A stretch of DNA of 64,000 bases. It comes from Caulobacter sp. (GTDB lineage: Bacteria > Pseudomonadota > Alphaproteobacteria > Caulobacterales > Caulobacteraceae). Location: assembly GCA_030683005.1 (NCBI GenBank), contig JAUXMY010000023.1, positions 62,001 through 126,000 on the forward strand, given 5' to 3'. The position numbers and the translations under genes were made by a program. Shown piece by piece: positions 62,823 to 64,000 of this stretch. How positions within the stretch are numbered: the stretch's first letter is position 1; each line of letters starts with the position of its first letter. The notes under the pieces are model-generated. The model saw nothing but the letters and a program-made list of their open reading frames with translations. It was not told where the DNA came from and searched no databases.

Positions 62823-64000
62823 ATGGGCGGGAGTTCGAGCGGGTTGTCAATTCAGGCCCGAATATTGATCGTGGCGCGCGACGACGCGCTTGCCGGTCCC
62901 CTGGCCGAAGGGCTGGACCGACTCGGCTGGCGTACGATCACGGCGCGCGGGCCCTACGCGGCCATGGCGGCGCTGGGCGACCTCGCCATCGAGGCGGCCA
63001 TCGTCGATGTCGCCAGCGGCGGCCATGACGCCCTGCAGCTGGCCCGCCGGCTCAAGGCCGCCTGCGCCCCGCGCCGGCTGCCGGTCATCGCCATCGGCGA
63101 TCCGGACCCGCAGCTGGACAGCTACGCCTTCGACCTGACCCTGGCCCCGCCGCTGCATCCGGCCCAGGCCGTGCTGCGGCTGGAGTCGCTTGTCCGCATG
63201 GCCGTGGCCGAGGAGGAGTTCGAGCTGCGGCTGGAAACCTTCGCCGAGCGTGGCCGCCGCCTGGACCTGCCCGAGCCCAACCCCGAGCCCTATCGCGTGC
63301 TGGCCGTCGGCGAGCCGGCGCCGCAGTTCCTGGCGTTGAGCAACGCCCTGACGCGCAGCGGCGCGGACGTGGTCGGCGCCTTCACCGCCTTCACCGCCTT
63401 CGACTACCTGCACGAGCGGGCCTTCGACTCGGTGGTGCTCTGGGCCGGCGACAACAGCGCCGAGGCCCTGTCGATCGCCGCGGGCATGCGCCGCAACACC
63501 CGGCTCTACCACATCCCCGCCCTGCTCTATCTGCGGGCCGAGAGCTACGTCACCACCTCCGAGGCCTTCCATCGCGGGGTGTCCGACGTCGCCTCGCCGG
63601 AGACGGCCGAGACCGAGACCGCCAAGCGCGTCATCGAACTGGCCCGCAGCTATCGCCGCCAGACCGCCATCCGGCGGGCGCTGGAAAAGGCGCGCAGCAG
63701 CGGGCTGATGGACGCCGCGACGGGCCTGTTCACCCGCGATCTGTTCGCCAGCCATCTGGTTCGGCTCGCCCAGGCCTCGCGCATCCGCAACCGACCGATG
63801 AGCGTCTGCGTGCTGCGCGTCGCCGACCGGCCGGAGGTTCACGCCGCCCGCGCCGGCGGCTGGCTGGACCGCGCCATTCCGCAGATCGGCTCGATGATCG
63901 GCCGGCTGGTCCGCGCCGAGGACACCGCCGCCCGGCTGGGCCCGGAGGTCTTCGCCCTGGCCCTGCCCGCCACGCCGCAGAGCGCCGGCCGCTCGGCCGC
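62823..64000 (+). CDS. popA: PopA-like c-di-GMP effector (partial at window end)
   Basis: The first 392 codons of a protein with two receiver-like domains (about 12-130 and 155-270) and a GGDEF-type domain. The first receiver opens ARILIVARDDALAGPLAEGL, without the full acidic pocket. The GGDEF core is degenerate (GPEVF at 373-377), but the I-site RAED (Arg364-Asp367), five residues before, is intact. This is the arrangement of PopA, which binds c-di-GMP and directs ClpXP degradation of CtrA in Caulobacter. PleD and other paralogs keep GGDEF, so the degenerate core favours PopA. The ATG at 62823 has a G-rich site upstream. Confidence 0.8.
   Translation, partial: MGGSSSGLSIQARILIVARDDALAGPLAEGLDRLGWRTITARGPYAAMAALGDLAIEAAIVDVASGGHDALQLARRLKAACAPRRLPVIAIGDPDPQLDSYAFDLTLAPPLHPAQAVLRLESLVRMAVAEEEFELRLETFAERGRRLDLPEPNPEPYRVLAVGEPAPQFLALSNALTRSGADVVGAFTAFTAFDYLHERAFDSVVLWAGDNSAEALSIAAGMRRNTRLYHIPALLYLRAESYVTTSEAFHRGVSDVASPETAETETAKRVIELARSYRRQTAIRRALEKARSSGLMDAATGLFTRDLFASHLVRLAQASRIRNRPMSVCVLRVADRPEVHAARAGGWLDRAIPQIGSMIGRLVRAEDTAARLGPEVFALALPATPQSAGRSA

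Overview
The window is GC-rich, densely packed chromosomal DNA from an alphaproteobacterium, most likely family Caulobacteraceae (Caulobacter/Phenylobacterium-like). The grounds are the block ntrC-ntrY-ntrX-aminotransferase-hfq-hflX, the cold-shock gene followed by a DUF6481 gene and a tiny basic ORF, a PopA-like c-di-GMP effector at the right edge, and a pectin-degradation locus with a large TonB-dependent receptor. All calls come from reading the sequence; no database search was run.

Layout. 1-6.4 kb: nitrogen-type two-component genes (ntrC end, ntrYX), a class IV aminotransferase, hfq and hflX. 6.4-16.7 kb: hydrolases, mazG, a sugar-type symporter, two orphan secreted proteins, an enoyl-CoA hydratase, asd and small proteins. 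16.7-20.7 kb: a PIG-L/MBL/TatD/holB/tmk run, rlpA and tRNA-Ser(UGA). 20.8-26.5 kb: a DUF3429 protein, a flavin oxidoreductase, a wHTH regulator, a CheY-like protein with no canonical start codon, a Baeyer-Villiger-type monooxygenase and a haloalkane-dehalogenase-like hydrolase. 26.5-34.3 kb: the cold-shock cluster, acyl-CoA and beta-oxidation genes including a paired acyl-CoA dehydrogenase, and a hemerythrin/60-aa/SDR group. 35-55 kb: an esterase and a pectin/uronate catabolic region (two pectate-lyase-like proteins, TonB receptor, ExuT-like transporter, kduI, kduD, kdgK, eda, a LacI regulator). It also carries metY, a POT transporter, cytochrome b561 and an HD protein. 55-64 kb: the NHEJ pair ligD/ku, tusA, a YihY protein, a CaiB/BaiF enzyme, a ParDE-type module, an SDR and popA (cut by the window end).

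How the parts work together. In the pectin region extracellular or periplasmic lyases would generate unsaturated oligouronides, the TonB receptor would import them, and KduI, KduD, KdgK and Eda would take the ketouronate to pyruvate and glyceraldehyde-3-phosphate. A palindrome built on ACCGGT (best copy TGACACCGGTGTCA) sits upstream of nearly every operon of this set and of the LacI gene itself, so one regulator probably controls the region.

The gaps between convergent genes are full of several families of inverted repeats (REP-like). No insertion sequence, prophage, integrase or CRISPR array is visible. The most interesting items are the ACCGGT regulon, the start-less response regulator, the monooxygenase with a changed fingerprint histidine, the PopA-like protein with an intact I-site but lost active site, and the repeat families.
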